Assembly (NCBI RefSeq): GCF_033958435.1
Contig: NC_134158.1
Span: 10,666,337 to 10,730,336 of the forward strand
Source of the DNA: Carettochelys insculpta
Taxonomy: Eukaryota > Chordata > Testudines > Carettochelyidae
Length of the DNA stretch: 64,000 nt
Reading direction: 5' to 3'
The notes under the pieces were generated by a model. That model worked only from the letters and a program-made list of their open reading frames with translations, was not told the DNA's origin and did not search any database. This document shows, piece after piece, positions 1 to 10,675 of the stretch; positions within the stretch are counted from its first letter, which is position 1, and each line of letters opens with the position of its first letter. Made by a program: the position numbers and the translations under genes.

Positions 1-303
1 GGCTGGGCTGGGCTGGGCTGGGCTGAGACTGGTTTGGGGGGTGGATCTGGGTCTGGCACGAGAGTTTGGGGGCCGGTGGGAGAGGGGGGTTGGGAGGGGG
101 GCCGGGCGCTGACCCGTGGGGCTGTGTGAGCAGGCAGGGGAGGTGTGGGGCACCCGGGGGGCCGGGCGCTGACCCGTGGGGCTGTGTGAGCAGGCAGAGG
201 AGGTGTGGGGCACCCGGGCGCTGACCCGTAGGGCTTTGGGAGGGGAGCGGAGGTGTGGGGCGCCCGGGGGGCCGGGCGCTGACCCATGGGGCTCTGCCCG
301 CAG
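1..303. repeat. SLC44A4 intron with GGCTG run and about 60-bp tandem repeat
   Basis: Starts with a GGCTG pentamer run (1-25). From about 95 a unit of roughly 60 bp, recognisable by CCGGGCGCTGACCC, recurs three to four times. The last copy merges into the acceptor of the first visible SLC44A4 exon at 302-303, so the array abuts a splice site. Confidence 0.75.
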
Positions 304-1184
304 GGTGGTGGTGCTGGACAAGGTGACGGACCTGCTGCTGCTCTTTGGGAAGCTGCTGGTGGTGGGGGGCGTCGGGGTGCTCAGCTTCTTCTTCTTCTCG
401 GGCCGCATCCCCATCGACGACCCCCGGTTCCGCTCGCCCACCCTCAACTACTACTGGCTGCCCATCCTGGTACGGCCCCTGGGGCAGGGCTCCCTGGGGG
501 TGGGGATGGGCTGGGGCTGCCCCCTCTCCCTGACCCCCATTTCTCCCGGCAGACGGTGGTGGTGGGCGCCTACCTGATCGCCCAGGGCTTCTTCAGTGTC
601 TACAGCATGTGTGTGGACACCCTCTTCCTCTGCTTCTGTGAGTGCCCCGGCCTGGCGTGGGCGGGAACGACCCCGGCTGACCCCCATCCCGGCCTGGTGT
701 GGGCGGGAACAACCCCGGCTGACCCCCTGTCCCGCCCCGACGTGGGCGGGAACGACCCCGGCTGACCCCTCCCTGTCCCGGCCTGGCGTGGGCGGGAACG
801 ACCCCGGCTGACCCCCTGTCCCGCCCCGACGTGGGCGGGAACGACCCCGGCTGACTCCTCCCTGTCCCGGCCTGGTGTGGGCGGGAACGACCCCGGCTGA
901 CCCCCCCCGTCCCGGCCTGGCATGGGCGGGAACGACCCCAGCTGACCCCTCCCTGTCCCGCCCCGACGTGGGCGGGAACGACCCCGGCTGACCCCTCCCT
1001 GTCCCGGCCCGGCGTGGGCGGGAACGACCCCGGCTGCCCCCGGCCGGGCGGGGCTCACCACTGTCTCCCCGCAGTGGAGGACCTGGAGCGGAACGACGGC
1101 TCGCAGGAGCGGCCGTACTACATGCCGGCCTCGCTCATGCGCATCCTCCACAAGAAGAACCAGCAGGTGGAGAAGAAGAAATAG
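304..1184 (+). CDS. SLC44A4: SLC44A4 (choline transporter-like protein 4), 3' end
   Basis: The last three coding exons, 304-469, 553-637 and 1075-1184 (stop TAG 1182-1184), join in phase and give about 120 C-terminal residues. The family is multi-pass plasma-membrane choline/thiamine pyrophosphate transporters. The reading contains [20 protein letters not shown], the membrane segment [22 protein letters not shown], then [20 protein letters not shown] and a basic tail ending in VEKKK. SLC44A2 shares the DLERNDGS block, but the [16 protein letters not shown] stretch and the lysine-rich tail (LMRILHKKN) fit SLC44A4 best. The rest of the gene lies left of the window. In human this gene is also in MHC class III but is not next to PPT2. 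Family assignment is firm; the paralogue call is good but not certain. Confidence 0.88.
655..1040. repeat. Minisatellite in SLC44A4 penultimate intron
   Basis: About eight copies of a 43-47 bp unit containing GTGGGCGGGAACGACCCCGG fill almost the whole intron between the donor at 638 and the acceptor at 1074. Units differ by a few substitutions and small length changes. Confidence 0.85.
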
Positions 1185-1263
1185 TCCCTCCCCGCTGGCC
1201 GCTCCTCCCCTGACCCAGCCGCCCCCTTCATCTCCTGGCCTCCCGCCGGCCCTGCCTGTGTCA

Positions 1264-2610
1264 CTTCCTGTCGGGAACTGTCTCACGTCTGTGCCCAGGG
1301 ACCACGTCCTGTCCCTAACTGACTTCCTCTGGCCAGGTGCCACTTCCTGTCCCTAACTGACTTCCTCTGGCCGGGTGCCGCTTCCTGTCCCTGACGTGTC
1401 ATTTCCTGTCTGACACAGTAACTCTTTCTCTGGCCAGGTGCCACTTCCTGTCCCTGACGTGTCATTTCCTATCCGACACAGGCCACGTCCTGTCCCTAAC
1501 TGACTTCCTCTGGCCAGGTGCCTCTTCCTGTCCCTGACATGTCATTTCCTGTCTGACACAGTAACTGACTTCCTCTGGCCAGGTGCCACTTCCTGTCCCT
1601 GACGTGTCATTTCCTGTCTGACACAGGCCACGTCCTGTCTGTAACTGACTTCCTCTGGCCAGGTGCCTCTTCCTGTCCCTGACGTGTCATTTCCTGTCTG
1701 ACACAGTAACTGACTTCCTCTGGCCAGGTGCCTCTTCCTCTCCCTGACGTGTCATTTCCTGTCCGACACAGGCCACCTCCTGTCTGTAACTGACTTCCTC
1801 TGGCCAGGTGCCACTTCCTGTCCCTGACGTGTCATTTCCTGTCCGACACAGTAACTGACTTCCTCTGGCCAGGTGCCTCTTCCTCTCCCTGACGTGTCAT
1901 TTCCTGTCCGACACAGGCCACCTCCTGTCTGTAACTGACTTCCTCTGGCCAGGTGCCGCTTCCTGTCCCTGACGTGTCATTTCCTGTCTGACACAGGCCA
2001 CGTCCTGTCTGTAACTGACTTCCTCTGGCCAGGTGCTGCTTCCTGTCCCTGACGTGTCATTTCCTGTCCGACACAGGCCACGTCCTGTCTGTAACTGACT
2101 TCCTCTGGCCAGGTGCTGCTTCCTGTCCCTGACATGTCATTTCCTGTCCGACACAGGCCACCTCCTGTCTGTAACTGACTTCCTCTGGCCAGGTGCCGCT
2201 TCCTGTCCCTGACGTGTCATTTCCTGTCCGACACAGGCCACCTCCTGTCTGTAACTGACTTCCTCTGGCCAGGTGCCGCTTCCTGTCCCTGACGTGTCAT
2301 TTCCTGTCTGACACAGGCCATGTCCTGTCTGTAACTGACTTCCTCTGGCCAGGTGCTGCTTCCTGTCCCTGACGTGTCATTTCCTGTCCGACACAGTAAC
2401 TGACTTCCTCTGGCCAAGTGCCTCTTCCTCTCCCTGACGTGTCATTTCCTGTCTGACACAGGCCACTTCCTGTCTGTAACTGCCTTCCTCTGGCCAGGTG
2501 CCACTTCCTGTCCCTGACGTGTCATTTCCTGTCCGACACAGGCCACTTCCTGTCTGTAACTGCCTTCCTCTGGCCAGGTGCCACGTTGCGGCTGTAACTG
2601 TGACTCCCTC
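1264..2610. repeat. 80-bp minisatellite in SLC44A4 3' UTR
   Basis: Starting about 80 bp after the SLC44A4 stop, a unit of roughly 60-80 bp recurs about 17 times. Key words are TGACTTCCTCTGGCCAGGTG, ACTTCCTGTCCCTGACGTGT and GACACAGGCCACGTCCTGTC. Units come in two lengths, with and without the GGCCACGTCCTGTCTG segment. It would be transcribed as 3' UTR, since the likely poly(A) signal is downstream at 2678. Confidence 0.85.
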
Positions 2611-2677
2611 TGGCCAGGTGCCACACGGCCCGTGGGACTGGCCCTAAACCGCCGCCACCGGCCGCAGCTGAGATTTT

Positions 2678-2683
2678 ATTAAA
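2678..2683 (+). terminator. Poly(A) signal for SLC44A4
   Basis: ATTAAA in an AT-richer patch (GATTTTATTAAAGACACTTT) just past the 3' UTR repeat array. It is the first good signal after the SLC44A4 stop. Confidence 0.65.
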
Positions 2684-2934
2684 GACACTTTGGAGAGGAC
2701 GGGGCTCCGCTCATCCCTTCACACGCAGCTGGGGTGGGGGGCAGGCGGGGGTTATGGGGCGCTTGGCCTGCAGCGTAGAACCGACTTGTGAGCACAGGAA
2801 CCAGCAGCTGGGGGGGGACCTCCTGGCCCTGTTGTGATGGGGTTGGGGGCCCCAAGCTCTGCATTTCTCCCCCCCCCCCCCCGCCCCTCAAAACCCCAGG
2901 CAGGAGTGACGCTCACTGGCAGGAGAACAGCGGG

Positions 2935-2940
2935 TTTATT
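2935..2940 (-). terminator. Poly(A) signal for PPT2
   Basis: TTTATT on the plus strand, AATAAA on the minus strand. It is the first canonical signal downstream of the PPT2 stop codon at 4003 and implies a 3' UTR of about 1.05 kb. SLC44A4 and PPT2 would end tail to tail about 250 bp apart. Confidence 0.6.
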
Positions 2941-4002
2941 AGCCGACAGGACGCAGCGTCGTACGGAGGGGTCAGCGCAGCCGGCAGAGACAGCCGGTCC
3001 CAGCCACGCTGGGGAGAGGAGGCCCCGAGGGGTCCCCGGAGCCGGGGCCTTTGTCTCTCTCATCCCAGCCCAGACTCACTGCTTCCACTTCAAGCCCCTC
3101 AGGCTCCACCTCCTCCTTTGTCTGTAGCCCAGAGGTGTCACCTGGGCGCCAGGTTACCCCAGCAGGAGCCCCCTGGCCGGGTGGAGCAGAGCTCAGGGCC
3201 TGTGCTCCTGCCCCCCACAGTGTGTTTCCTGTAGCAATAGTGCCTCAGCCCCAGCCCTGCCCCCCCACACCCTGAGCCTAGCACTGGCCCTAGTCAAAGC
3301 ACACCAGCCCACAGACCGCCCCCCCCCACACTGCACCCTGCAGTCAGCACAGCTGTGACGCCGCCCCCCCCCTCCCCACAGCACTCCACCCCCAGCTGGA
3401 TGTGCTGCTGGAAACACCTGCTGGGGACCCTCAGACCCAAGCCCCCAGCACTCAGGCTGAACCCCAACATCCACAGCCGGACTGGGCCAGGCCTAACCCC
3501 CATAGGACAGCACCCCTCCCTCAGCCCTGCAAACTGCCCCCCCCATAATGTGCAAGTCCTGCCCAAGGACCCCTGCCTTTCCCCCCCCATGTGCAAAACA
3601 CTCCCTCCCCCCATGGCCACCCCCAACTCCTGCCTTGTGCTCCCCAGTCTCACCCCCATGGCCCCTGTGTGAACCCCACCTGGGCTGCCTGCAGCTTCTC
3701 CAGGCCCACACCCCAAAAGCCTCTCCTGCCAAGGTAACTAAAAACTCCTGGCCCCCCCTTTCACCCTGAGGTACCCGCAATTTCCTGCAGGGTCCACTGC
3801 CGCCAAGGGTTCAGGCCTGCCTGGGGGGTATAAATGGGGCACGAGGACACCCCATAATCCCTGAGTCCAAAGCAAAGGGGCAGCCCCTTGGGCCCCCGCC
3901 AGCCAGGCAGGAAAGGGTTAACACCGGCAGCTGGCAGCCAGGCCCTGGAAGGGGGCTGGGCCCTCACGCAGCACCAGGACCCCCGGCCCGGAGGCGAGGG
4001 CG
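2941..4002 (-). other. PPT2 3' UTR (inferred)
   Basis: C-rich on the plus strand, with runs of 8-12 C. No coding similarity is visible in any frame. It is assigned as 3' UTR only because it lies between the PPT2 stop and its first poly(A) signal. Confidence 0.5.
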
Positions 4003-7000
4003 CTAGGAGAGCCAGGGGGCCAGGCAGGCCTGGTAGACACTGTGGTTGGAGTGCCAGGCCGTGTGCTGAACGCCGGGCACCAGGCACCGGGCGATGGCCC
4101 CGCGGGCATCCAGCGTCTTCAGCCCGAAGGTGTCATGCAGGTAAACCTGGTGGGGGGCAGGGGCTATAGGTTCACAAAGCCCTTCCCTGTCCCTCTGTCC
4201 CCCCGGCCCTGCGAGAACCCGGGAGAACCCAGGAGTCCTGGCTCCCAGCCCCTGCTCTAACCCCCGGCCCCCACTGCCCTCCCAGCACCGGGGAGAGAAC
4301 CCAGGAGTCCTGGCTCCCAGCCCCTGCTCTAACCCCCAGCCCCCACTGCCCTCCCAGCACCGGGGGGAGAACCCAGGAGTCCTGGCTCCCGGCCCCTGCT
4401 CCAACCACCAGCCCCCACTGCCCTCCCAGCACCGGGGGGAGAACCCAGGAGTCCTGGCTCCCGGCCCCTGCTCCAACCACCAGCCCCCACTGCCCTCCCA
4501 GCGCCAGGGAGAACCCAGGAGTCCTGGCTCCCGGCCCCTGCTCTAACCCCCAGGCCCCACTGCCCTCCCAGCGCCAGGGAGAACCCAGGAGTCCTGGCTC
4601 CCAGCCCCCGCTCTAACCCCCAGCCCCCACTGCCCTCCCAGCACCGGGGAGAGAACCCAGGAGTCCAGGCTCCCAGCCCCTGCTCTAACCACCAGCCCCC
4701 CCTGCCCTCCCAGCACCGGGGAGAGAACCCAGGCGTCCGGGCTCCCAGCCCCTGCTCTAATCCCCAGCCCCCACTGCCCTCCGAGCGCCAGGGAGAGAAC
4801 CCAGGCGTCCCGGCCCCTGCTCTAACCCCCAGCCCCCACTGCCCTCCCAGCACCAGGGAGAACCCAGGAGTCCTGGCTCCCGGCCCCTGCTCTAACCCCC
4901 AGCCCCACTGCCCTCCCAGCACCGGGGAAAGAACCCAGGCGTCCGGGCTCCCTGCCCCTCCCCGTTCCACTCACCAGCTGCTGTTCCATGTCTGTCACCG
5001 TCTCATTGAGGTCGTAGAAGGCGAAGAGGCTGTTGGCGGGGGAGGGAGGGTCACAGTGAGCCGAGACCCAGCCCTGAGGTGGCCCCAGTGTGTGACCTGC
5101 TCGCCTGGCACCTCCTGGCCCCCAACCCCCACCCCATCACCACCTCCCCAGCCCAATTTGTGTTCTCCCCTGCCCCCACCCTTGGCTCCTCCCCACTGCC
5201 CTCCCCGCGCCTGACCTGGACTGCCAGGGGGTGATCACCCCGTCATCTGGGCCCCCGACCAGCACCAGCTGCCGGATCCGCAGGAGGTTCTTCCGCCATG
5301 CTGGGGACAGAGGGGAGGCAGTTACGGGGGTTTGGGGACCCCACCTCCACACCCCACCTGTGCTGACCAGCCCAGGCAAACCAGGCCCAGGGTTGTGGGG
5401 AGGGCACCAGTGGGGGTTGGGGCTGTGGCTGGCAGGCTGAGGGGCCGTCAGGGGGCCGAGCTGGGGGCAGCCTTACCTGTGGCGTTGGGATGGGCTCTCT
5501 CCCCATTGAGCAGGGCCAGGAAGTTGCTGGAGTTGAGGTAAAGGTCTCGGTGATGTGGGTCTGGAAGGCAGAGGGCTGGGGTCAGGGCCTGCAGGAGCCG
5601 CCGAGCCCCCCGCCCCGCCCCGCCCCGGCCCCCATCTCACCGTTCCAGTAGTTGCAGATGGAGACGTCCTGGCCCAGGCGGGTGTAGCAGAACCGGTACA
5701 GGTTGGACTTCATGTACCGGGGAAAGAGCCAGCGCAGGTACTGGGTGTCTGCGGGGTGAGGGCGTCCGGCCAGGCTCGCTCAGTGCCCCCCGGCCACCCA
5801 CCGCCATACGGCCCCATCTGGGGTGACCCCCAGTGCCCCCCGGCCACCCACCGTCGTACGGCCCCGTCGGGGGTGAACCCCAGTGCCCCCCGGCCACCCA
5901 CCGCCGTACGGCCCCATCTGGGGTGACCCCCCAGTGTCCTCCTGGCCACCCACCGCCGTACGGCCCCGTCGGGGGTGACCCCCAGTGCCCCCCGGCCACC
6001 CACCGCCGTATGGCCCCGTCGGGGGTGACCCCCAGTGTCCCCCCGGCCACCCACCGCCGTACGGCCCTGTCGGGGGTGAACCCCCAGTGTCCCCCCGGCC
6101 ACCCACCACCATATGGCCCCATCGGGGGTGAACCCCAGTGCCCCCCGGCCACCCACCGCCATACGGCCCCGTCTGGGGTGACCCCCCCATGCCCCCCCAG
6201 CCACTCACCACCATACTGCCCCATCTGGGGGGCAGACAGGGAGATGAAGGTGTCCACATTGTGGTCAGCCATGGTGGAGATCAGCGCCCGGCAGATGAGC
6301 CCCCCTGGGGGGACACAGCACATGGTGGGGGGGAGCAAAGCCACTGGGCTCCCCTGGCCCAGGCTGGCCTCCAGGGCCGATGCACTTCCCGGGGGGCAGC
6401 AGGGCCCCAAAGCCTGTCCCCCTCCCCTGCCCCCTCAGTCCTGCCCCCAGCCCTGTCGGTGCCCCTCACTCCCACCCCGCAGCCCCTGCCCCCCCAGCCA
6501 TGGCAGGGGCCCAGCCGTACCCTGGGAGTAGCAGATGAGATGGAGGCCGTCAGCTGCGTTCTGCATGATGGGGGAAACGGCTGTGCGGAACCCCTCCACC
6601 TGCACCCAGAGCGGCTTCAGGCTCTGGCTGCGATCGAAGAGATCCACCACCGTCACATTGGTGCCAGGGTGGCTCTGTGCCGGGGAGAGGCGCGTCAGAG
6701 CCCGGCTGGCTGGCCCGGCCCGGCCCAGTCCACAGTCCCCGGCCCAGCCCCGCTGCACACGGGGGGTTCGTTACGTGGGGAGCTGGCGAGAGCCTTCCCA
6801 GACGGGCTTGGCGCTGCTCCGGAGGCCATGCACCTGCAGCTGCGAGGAGGGGACCGGCGCAGGAACCCGGCAGGGATCCACGGGTACAAGGCGCCGGTCG
6901 ACCCTGGTGGCTGAGCCAACAGACACGCTGCCCGAGGGCTGGGAACCCACCGCTCTCAGCCAGGCCAGCGGCTCCCGGCTGGGGCGGCTCAGCGCCCACC

Positions 7001-7587
7001 TCCATGGGGCTTGGCCCCGGGGGAAGGCGCCTGGTCCCCACGCGACGCACCGGAGCGGCGAGTGGTAACAGCAGCAGGAGCAGGCAGCGCCACCACCCCC
7101 TGCGCTCGCCGCGCAGCCGTGACCGATTCGGGTGTGAGGAGTGAGTGAGGCAACTCCAGAGCCCCACGTGCAGGTGCCAGGCAAGTGTGGGGTCAGAACC
7201 CAGGAGTCCTGGATCCCAGCCCCTGCTCTGACCACCAGGCCCCACTGCCCCCAGAGTTGGGGAGAACCCAGGAGTCCTGGATCCCAGCCCCTGCTCTGAC
7301 CACCAGCCCCCACTGCCCCCAGAGTTGGGGAGAACCCAGGAGTCCTGGCTCCCAGCCCCCCGCTCTGACCACCAGCCCCCTGCCCGCCCCGAGCCGGCCG
7401 GGGACCCAGGCGTCCGGCGCACCTGGCTGATGAAGCGGCGCAGGGGGGTGAACTCGGCGGGGCTGTCGAAGAGGCCGTGCACCACCACGACGGGCTTGTA
7501 GGAGGCGCCCAGCGAGAGCAGGAGGCCGAGCGGCAGCAGGAGGAGGGGGGCCAGGGCCCCCCAACTCCTCAGGGGTCGCCCCGGCAT
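4003..7587 (-). CDS. PPT2: PPT2, lysosomal palmitoyl-protein thioesterase 2
   Basis: Thioesterase of the lysosome that hydrolyses fatty acyl thioesters such as palmitoyl-CoA. Eight coding exons on the minus strand: 7587-7423, 6674-6521, 6304-6209, 5748-5641, 5560-5477, 5300-5216, 5029-4975, 4146-4003; all GT-AG, 296 aa (human is about 302). Residues 1-30 are a signal peptide (arginines, then a leucine-rich core). [11 protein letters not shown] is the first strand and oxyanion region, CYSQG places the nucleophile at Ser105, [11 protein letters not shown] carries the catalytic Asp (221 or 222), and His277 in QHTAWHSN completes the triad. The start is ATG 7587-7585, just inside an exon whose acceptor is at about 7612; a 5' noncoding exon near 8.05-8.1 kb is inferred. 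Exon 3's donor is followed by eight repeat copies of itself. Confidence 0.95.
4195..4965. repeat. tRNA-SINE-like tandem array in the last PPT2 intron
   Basis: About eleven copies of a 68-72 bp unit: CCCAGGAGTCCTGGCTCCCA, then GCCCCTGCTCTAACC and CCCCCACTGCCCTCCCAGC. On the minus strand the unit reads GTGGTTAGAGCAGGGGCTGG followed by GACTCCTGGGTTCTC, resembling the A and B boxes of a tRNA-derived SINE head. Both box assignments are by eye. Confidence 0.8.
5772..6215. repeat. Minisatellite copied from PPT2 exon 3 and its donor
   Basis: Eight copies of a 50-51 bp unit sit directly behind coding exon 3. On the minus strand each unit contains CCAGATGGGGCCGTATGGCG followed by GTGGGTGG, which is the exon end (Pro-Gln-Met-Gly-Gln-Tyr-Gly) and its donor in slightly changed form. 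Confidence 0.85.
7190..7425. repeat. tRNA-SINE-like tandem copies in PPT2 intron 1
   Basis: Three full copies and a partial one of the same unit as in the last PPT2 intron (AACCCAGGAGTCCTGGATCC, CCCCTGCTCTGACCACC). They end right at the donor of coding exon 1 (7423). Confidence 0.8.
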
Positions 7588-7654
7588 CCTGCGGGGCCGC
7601 CGCCACCGGGGTCTGCGCAAGAGAGAGCGTGAGCGGGGCCCGGAGCCGCTGCCC

Positions 7655-8040
7655 CCGGGAACCCAGGCGTCCGGCTCCCCCTCCCCCTCCCCCCGCCCCG
7701 GGAACCCAGGCGTCCGGCTCCCCCTCCCCCCGCCCAGGAACCCAGGCGTCCGGCTCCCCCCCCCGCCGCCCAGGAACCCAGGCGTCCGGCTCCCCCCCCC
7801 GCCGCCCAGGAACCCAGGCGTCCGGCTCCCCCTCCCCCCGCCCAGGAACCCAGGCGTCCGGCTCCCCCTCCCCGCCCAGGAACCCAGGTGTCCGGCTCCC
7901 GCTCCCCCCGCCCAGGAACCCAGGCGTCCGGCTCCCCCTCCCCCTCCCCGCCCAGGAACCCAGGCGTCCGGCTCCCCCCCGCCCAGGACCCCAGGCGTCC
8001 GGCTCCCCCTCCCCCCCTCGGGAACCCAGGCGTCCGCGGC
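7655..8040. repeat. Short minisatellite in the PPT2 5' UTR intron
   Basis: About ten copies of a 36-42 bp unit: GGAACCCAGGCGTCCGGCTC followed by a pyrimidine stretch of C and T. The core is a variant (GCGTCC for GAGTCC) of the SINE-like motif seen elsewhere in the window. Confidence 0.85.
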
Positions 8041-8046
8041 GGGGGG

Positions 8047-8150
8047 AACTCACCCGAGTGAGGCCTTGTTTACCTCCCCCCCTCCCCCTCCACGTCACTT
8101 CCGGGGCCGGGGCCGGCCCCTGGGAACCGCCCCGGGTTGCCTAGCAACGG
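8047..8150 (-). promoter_or_regulatory. PPT2 promoter and inferred noncoding exon 1
   Basis: A donor-like CTCGGGTGAGTT on the minus strand (exon end about 8054) is preceded by a composite ETS/CRE word, CCGGAAGTGACGTG on the minus strand (8091-8104), and a palindromic RFX X-box GTTGCCTAGCAAC at 8136-8148. A PPT2 coding exon with its own acceptor follows downstream, so this is the natural promoter. Confidence 0.6.
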
Positions 8151-8159
8151 ATGAGCGTT

Positions 8160-9010
8160 CTACGGCCCCCCCCCAGGCGTGTGTCCCCCCCCCCCCAGGC
8201 GGGAGAGAGCCCAGGCGTGTGTGTCCCCCCCCCAGGCGGGAGAGAGCCCAGGCGTGTCCCCCCCCCAGGCGGGAGAGAGCCCAGGCGTGTGTCCCCCAGG
8301 CGGGAGAGAGCCCAGGCGTGTGTGTCCCCCCCCAGGCAGGAGAGAGCCCAGGCGTGTGTCCCCCAGGCGGGAGAGAGCCCAGGCGTGTGTCCCCCCCAGG
8401 CGGGAGAGAGCCCAGGCGTGTCCCCCCCAGGCGGGAGAGAGCCCAGGCGTGTGTCCCCCCCAGGCGGGAGAGAGCCCAGGCGTGTGTCCCCCCCAGGCGG
8501 GAGAGAGCCCAGGCGTGTCCCCCCCCCAGGCAGGAGAGAGCCCAGGCGTGTGTCCCCCCCAGGCGGGAGAGAGCCCAGGCGTGTCCCCCCCCAGGCGGGA
8601 GAGAGCCCAGGCGTGTCCCCCCCAGGCGGGAGAGAGCCCAGGCGTGTCCCCCCCCCAGGCGGGAGAGAGCCCAGGCGTGTGTCCCCCCCCAGGCGGGAGA
8701 GAGCCCAGGCGTGTCCCCCCCCAGGCGGGAGAGAGCCCAGGCGTGTGTCCCCCCCCAGGCGGGAGAGAGCCCAGGCGTGTGTCCCCCCCCAGGCGGGAGA
8801 GAGCCCAGGCGTGTCCCCCCCCCAGGCGGGAGAGAGCCCAGGCGTGTCCCCCCCCCAGGCGGGAGAGAGCCCAGGCGTGTGTCCCCCCCCAGGCGGGAGA
8901 GAGCCCAGGCGTGTCCCCCCCCAGGCGGGAGAGAGCCCAGGCGGGAGAGAGCCCAGGCGTGTCCCCCCACCAGGCGGGAGAGAGCCCAGGCGTGTCCCCC
9001 CAGGCCCGCA
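8160..9010. repeat. Minisatellite of about 25 copies upstream of PPT2
   Basis: Units of 29-42 bp built from CCCCAGGCGGGAGAGAGCCC and AGGCGTGTGTCC; the length varies mainly in the C run and in GT versus GTGT. Open in several frames on both strands only because the unit lacks stops. Confidence 0.9.
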
Positions 9011-9129
9011 CGCGAGCGGATTGCAGGGCAAACACTGGGCTGGGTAAGGGCCTGTTAAGAGGCGCTGAGGACACTGGGCGGCTGGCCAGCCTGCACGGGG
9101 GGGCCCTGCACCCGCCTCCCCCGCCCCCC

Positions 9130-9535
9130 CCCCGGCTGCGTCGGATGGCCCAGCCCGCCCCCGCCCCCCCCACTGTGTCCGACGGCCCAACCCGCACCTG
9201 CCTCTCCCGGCTGCGTCGGACGGCCCAGCCCGCACCCGCCTCTCCTGGCTCTGTCGGACGGCCCAGCCCGCACCCGCCTCTCCTGGCTGCGTCGGACGGC
9301 CCAGCCCGCACCCGCCTCTCCCGGCTGCGTCGGACGGCCCAGCCCGCACCCGCCTCTCCCGGCTCTGTCGGACGGCCCAGCCCGCACCCGCCTCTCCTGG
9401 CTGCGTCGGACGGCCCAGCCCGCACCCGCCTCTCCCGGCTCTGTCGGACGGCCCAGCCCGCACCCGCCTCTCCTGGCTGCGTCGGACGGCCCAGCCCGCA
9501 CCCGCCTCTCCCGGCTCTGTCGGACGGCCCAGAGC
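9130..9535. repeat. 39-bp minisatellite
   Basis: About ten copies of GTCGGACGGCCCAGCCCGCA followed by CCCGCCTCTCCYGGCT, alternating between CTGCGTCGG and CTCTGTCGG variants, a higher-order pattern of about 78 bp. Confidence 0.85.
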
Positions 9536-10024
9536 TGGGGAGACCCAGCCCCGACCAGCACGTCCTGTCCCCTGACGCAGCACCTGGGCCGGGCGTGGCG
9601 CGTCCCTGTGTACAGCTCCTGGCGCGAGGCCGGGACAGGAAGCCAGCGGCCAGGCCAGCGCGACTGGTTCTGCCAGGCCCATTGCCTCACGCCGCAGGTG
9701 CCAGCCCCACGCCCCAGGGTCCCCCGACAGGCGGAGCGACGCCGGGCCAGGGGAGAGCCCTCAGCGAGGCCACGATCCCACAGCCCCGCTGGCAGCCCCC
9801 CGGCGCTGAACCCCAGGGCTGGCGAGTTCCCTGGCAGGTGGGAACACGGGCACCCACCGGCACCTGGGACCACGCACCCTGGCAGAGCCAACGGCCAGGC
9901 TGGGCTGGGCCGGGCTGCTACCCTTTCAGCCCGGTCCCCACCGCCTCCCGGGTCGCCTTCCAGAGGCTCTGAGCACATCGCTCTGAATGCCGGGTCGGGG
10001 CCTGCACATGGCTACAGGCAGAAC
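9536..10024. other. Spacer without recognisable features
   Basis: GC-rich single-copy-looking sequence between two minisatellites. I see no exon with family similarity, no clear promoter motif cluster and no RNA gene. Confidence 0.5.
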
Positions 10025-10675
10025 CACTCTGATCCGGCGCCTGGGACTGGCCTGTGTCCCGGTGCCGGGTCGGGGCCCTGGGACTGGCCTGTGTCCCGGT
10101 GCTGGTCCGGCGCCCTGGGACTGGCCTGTGTCCCGGTGCTGGTCCGGTGCCTTGGGACTGGCCGGTGTCCCGGTGCCGGGTCGGGGCCCTGGGACTGGCC
10201 TGTGTCCCGGTGCTGGTCCGGCGCCCTGGGACTGGCCTGTGTCCCGGTGCTGGTCCGGCGCCTTGGGACTGGCCGGTGTCCCGGTGCCGGGTCGGGGCCC
10301 TGGGACTGGCCGGTGTCCCAGTGCTGGGTCGGGGCCCTGGGACTGGCCGGTGTCCCGGTGCCGGGTCGGGGCCCTGGGACTGGCCTGTGTCCCGGTGCCG
10401 GGTCGGGGCCCTGGGACTGGCCGGTGTCCCGGTGCCGGGTCGGGGCCCTGGGACTGGCCGGTGTCCCGGTGCTGGTCCGGCGCCCTGGGACTGGCCGGTG
10501 TCCCGGTGCCGGGTCGGGGCCCTGGGACTGGCTGGTGTCCCGGTGCTGGTCCGGCGCCCTGGGACTGGCCGGTGTCCCGGTGCCGGGTCGGGGCCCTGGG
10601 ACTGGCCGGTGTCCCGGTGCCGGGTCGGGGCCCTGGGACTGGCCAGTGTCCTGGTGCCGGGTCGGGGCCTGCACA
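10025..10675. repeat. 37-bp minisatellite
   Basis: About 18 copies of CCTGGGACTGGCCGGTGTCC followed by CGGTGCCGGGTCGGGGC or the variant CGGTGCTGGTCCGGCGC. The two unit types alternate irregularly. Confidence 0.9.

Noticed and set aside
4003..7587. PPT1 rather than PPT2
   Set aside because: [21 protein letters not shown] and [13 protein letters not shown], together with neighbours PRRT1 and FKBPL, fit PPT2.
8160..9010. Possible CRISPR-like array
   Set aside because: Units are 29-42 bp but there are no unique spacers: the whole unit repeats, in a vertebrate intergenic region. It is a minisatellite.
8179..9972. Open frames of about 600 codons over the 8.2-9.5 kb region, both strands
   Set aside because: They read the minisatellite unit (Gly-Gly-Arg-Glu-Pro-Arg-Arg and similar). 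The array simply lacks stop codons in several frames; there are no family motifs.
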